A stretch of 64,000 bases of DNA from a bacterium. Lineage in GTDB: Bacteria > Pseudomonadota > Alphaproteobacteria > Rhizobiales > JAKIUO01. Positions 62,753 through 64,000 of this stretch are shown piece by piece. The stretch lies in assembly GCA_024228495.1 (NCBI GenBank), contig JAAETJ010001012.1:1-64000 (forward strand), given 5' to 3'. The notes beneath the pieces were generated by a model. That model ran no database searches, was not told the origin of the DNA, and saw nothing but the letters and a program-made list of their open reading frames with translations. The translations under genes were made by a program, and so were the position numbers. Positions within the stretch are counted from its first letter, which is position 1, and each line of letters starts with the position of its first letter.

Positions 62753-64000
62753 TTATGCGCTTTCTTCCATCGCCTCAAGCTCGTCTATCAAGCCTTCGAT
62801 CATGGCGAGGCCCTTGCCCCAAAAGGCGGGATTGGACGCATCCAGCCCGAAGGGGGCGAGCAGTTCTTTGTGATGTTTGGAGCCACCGGCGCGCAGCATG
62901 TCGAAATATTTTTCGGCGAAGCCGTCTTCAGCGTTTTGATAGACCGCATAAAGGGAGTTCACGAGGCAATCGCCAAACGCGTAGGCGTAGACGTAAAAGG
63001 GCGAGTGGATAAAATGCGGGATATAGGACCAGTAGTTTTCATAGCCCTCATGCAGGCGAATATTGGGACCAAGGCTTTCTTCTTGCACGCTCATCCAAAG
63101 TTCGCCAATGCGCTCTGAGGTCAGTTCGCCTGACTTGCGCTCCGTGTGCAATTTCCGCTCGAACGTATAAAATGCGATCTGGCGCACTACCGTATTGATC
63201 ATATCCTCCACCTTACCAGCGATCATCACCTTGCGCTCGGTCGGTGATTTGGCCTTGTCGAGCAGGGCACGGAAGGTCAGCATTTCGCCAAACACAGAAG
63301 CGGTTTCTGCCAGGGTCAACGGTGTTTGGGCCATCAGCGGTCCCTGCCCGGCAGCCAGCACCTGATGGACGCCATGGCCAAGCTCATGGGCGAGGGTCAT
63401 CACATCACGTGGCTTGCCAAGATAGTTCAGCAAGATATAGGGATGTGCGCTGGGCACCGTGGGGTGCGAGAATGCACCCGGGGTCTTGCCTTTGCGCACC
63501 GGTGCATCGATCCAACCCTTGTCGAAAAACGGTTCCGCAATCTGCGCCATTTCGGAAGCAAAACCGTCATATGCACCAAGCACCGTTTCGCGCGCCTCCA
63601 CCCAACTATAGACGCGGTTGCTATCCATTGGCAGCGGCGCATTGCGATCCCAGAAATCCAGTTTTTCCTCACCAAACCATTTGGCTTTCAAGGCATAATA
63701 GCGATGGCTTAGTCGCGGATAAGCATCCACCACAGCGCTTTCGAGGGCATCCACCACTTCTTTTTCGACGCGATTCCCCAGATGGCGGCTATCAGCAATA
63801 TCCTTGAAACCGCGCCAACGATTGGAAATCTCTACATCTTTAGACAGCGTATTGGTGATAAGCGAAAACAGGCGGATATTTTCGCCCAGCACCTTAGAAA
63901 TAGCAGCGGCTCCCTTGCAGCGTTTGTCACCGTCCGGGTCAGATAAAAGATTCAAAGCCGCCTCAAGTGCCAGCTGTTTACCATCTACTTCAAAGCGAAG
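62753..64000 (-). CDS. pepF: Oligoendopeptidase F (M3 family), C-terminal part, partial
   Basis: The window holds the last 415 or so codons; the start lies beyond 64000, with an open frame to the edge. M3 zinc metallopeptidase of the PepF type: catalytic LAHELGHGVHQVL with the third ligand Glu in TLAETASVFGEMLTF, then YTFERKLHTERKSGELT, GYENYWSYIPHFIHSPFYVYAYAFGDCLVNSLY and FDMLRAGGSKHHKELLAPFG. Degrades oligopeptides of about 7-17 residues in the cytoplasm. Its end lies against the broken doc gene. Confidence 0.93.
   Translation of the reverse strand, partial: LRFEVDGKQLALEAALNLLSDPDGDKRCKGAAAISKVLGENIRLFSLITNTLSKDVEISNRWRGFKDIADSRHLGNRVEKEVVDALESAVVDAYPRLSHRYYALKAKWFGEEKLDFWDRNAPLPMDSNRVYSWVEARETVLGAYDGFASEMAQIAEPFFDKGWIDAPVRKGKTPGAFSHPTVPSAHPYILLNYLGKPRDVMTLAHELGHGVHQVLAAGQGPLMAQTPLTLAETASVFGEMLTFRALLDKAKSPTERKVMIAGKVEDMINTVVRQIAFYTFERKLHTERKSGELTSERIGELWMSVQEESLGPNIRLHEGYENYWSYIPHFIHSPFYVYAYAFGDCLVNSLYAVYQNAEDGFAEKYFDMLRAGGSKHHKELLAPFGLDASNPAFWGKGLAMIEGLIDELEAMEESA

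Overview
This window looks like a chromosomal segment of a sulfur-oxidising alphaproteobacterium. Alphaproteobacterial traits are the DUF2794 protein, the divergent rph / hrcA-grpE pair, the yebC-ruvC-ruvA-ruvB order, and an HNH protein next to a cyclopropane synthase. Sulfur metabolism shows in aprM-aprB-aprA (dissimilatory APS reductase with the AprM-type membrane anchor) and in a secreted Gly/Tyr/Asn-rich protein that resembles sulfur-globule proteins. Several decayed insertion sequences and broken genes point to past mobile-element activity. A host-associated or recently bottlenecked lineage would fit, but that is inference. No rRNA or tRNA gene was seen.

Layout. 1-1.4 kb: remains of IS5-, IS982- and IS630-type transposases. 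1.4-5.6 kb: three-gene operon of CoA transferase, acyl-CoA dehydrogenase and a TPP enzyme. 5.7-9.7 kb: acidic repetitive protein, DUF1223 protein, YbhL/Bax-inhibitor membrane protein, DUF2794 protein. 9.9-10.1 kb: candidate structured RNA ending in a terminator. 10.4-18.3 kb: protein quality control and cell-envelope genes (htpG, YafK-like murein enzyme, rph, hrcA, grpE, gamma-glutamyltransferase). 18.5-20 kb: sulfur-globule-like gene followed by RAYT and IS66 remnants. 20-26 kb: GMC oxidoreductase, apbE-rseC, gluQ, a DNA glycosylase and an esterase. 26-35 kb: HNH protein, cfa, a second and much larger YafK paralogue, DUF3179 protein, glpD-glpK. 35-45 kb: ybbAP exporter divergent from tesA, ppsA, lutABC-type operon. 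45-50 kb: mannose-1-P guanylyltransferase, ETF-ubiquinone oxidoreductase, HIT protein, ABC-transporter remnant. 49.8-54.5 kb: the apr locus with three further same-strand genes (FKBP/SlyD-like and two unknown small proteins). 55-64 kb: ruvB, ruvA, ruvC, yebC, small secreted proteins, proA, a GFA-type zinc protein, a broken doc toxin gene, and pepF running off the end.

How the genes fit together. AprMBA would oxidise sulfite plus AMP to APS and pass electrons to the membrane. The globule-like protein would package stored sulfur in the periplasm, if it is what it resembles. Glycerol (glpDK), lactate (lutABC), PEP synthesis (ppsA) and acyl-CoA oxidation (acyl-CoA dehydrogenase, ETF-QO) indicate a mixotrophic central metabolism. 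The parts that known families explain least are the genes downstream of aprA, the hairpins between them, the candidate RNA at 9.88-10.09 kb, and the long acidic protein.
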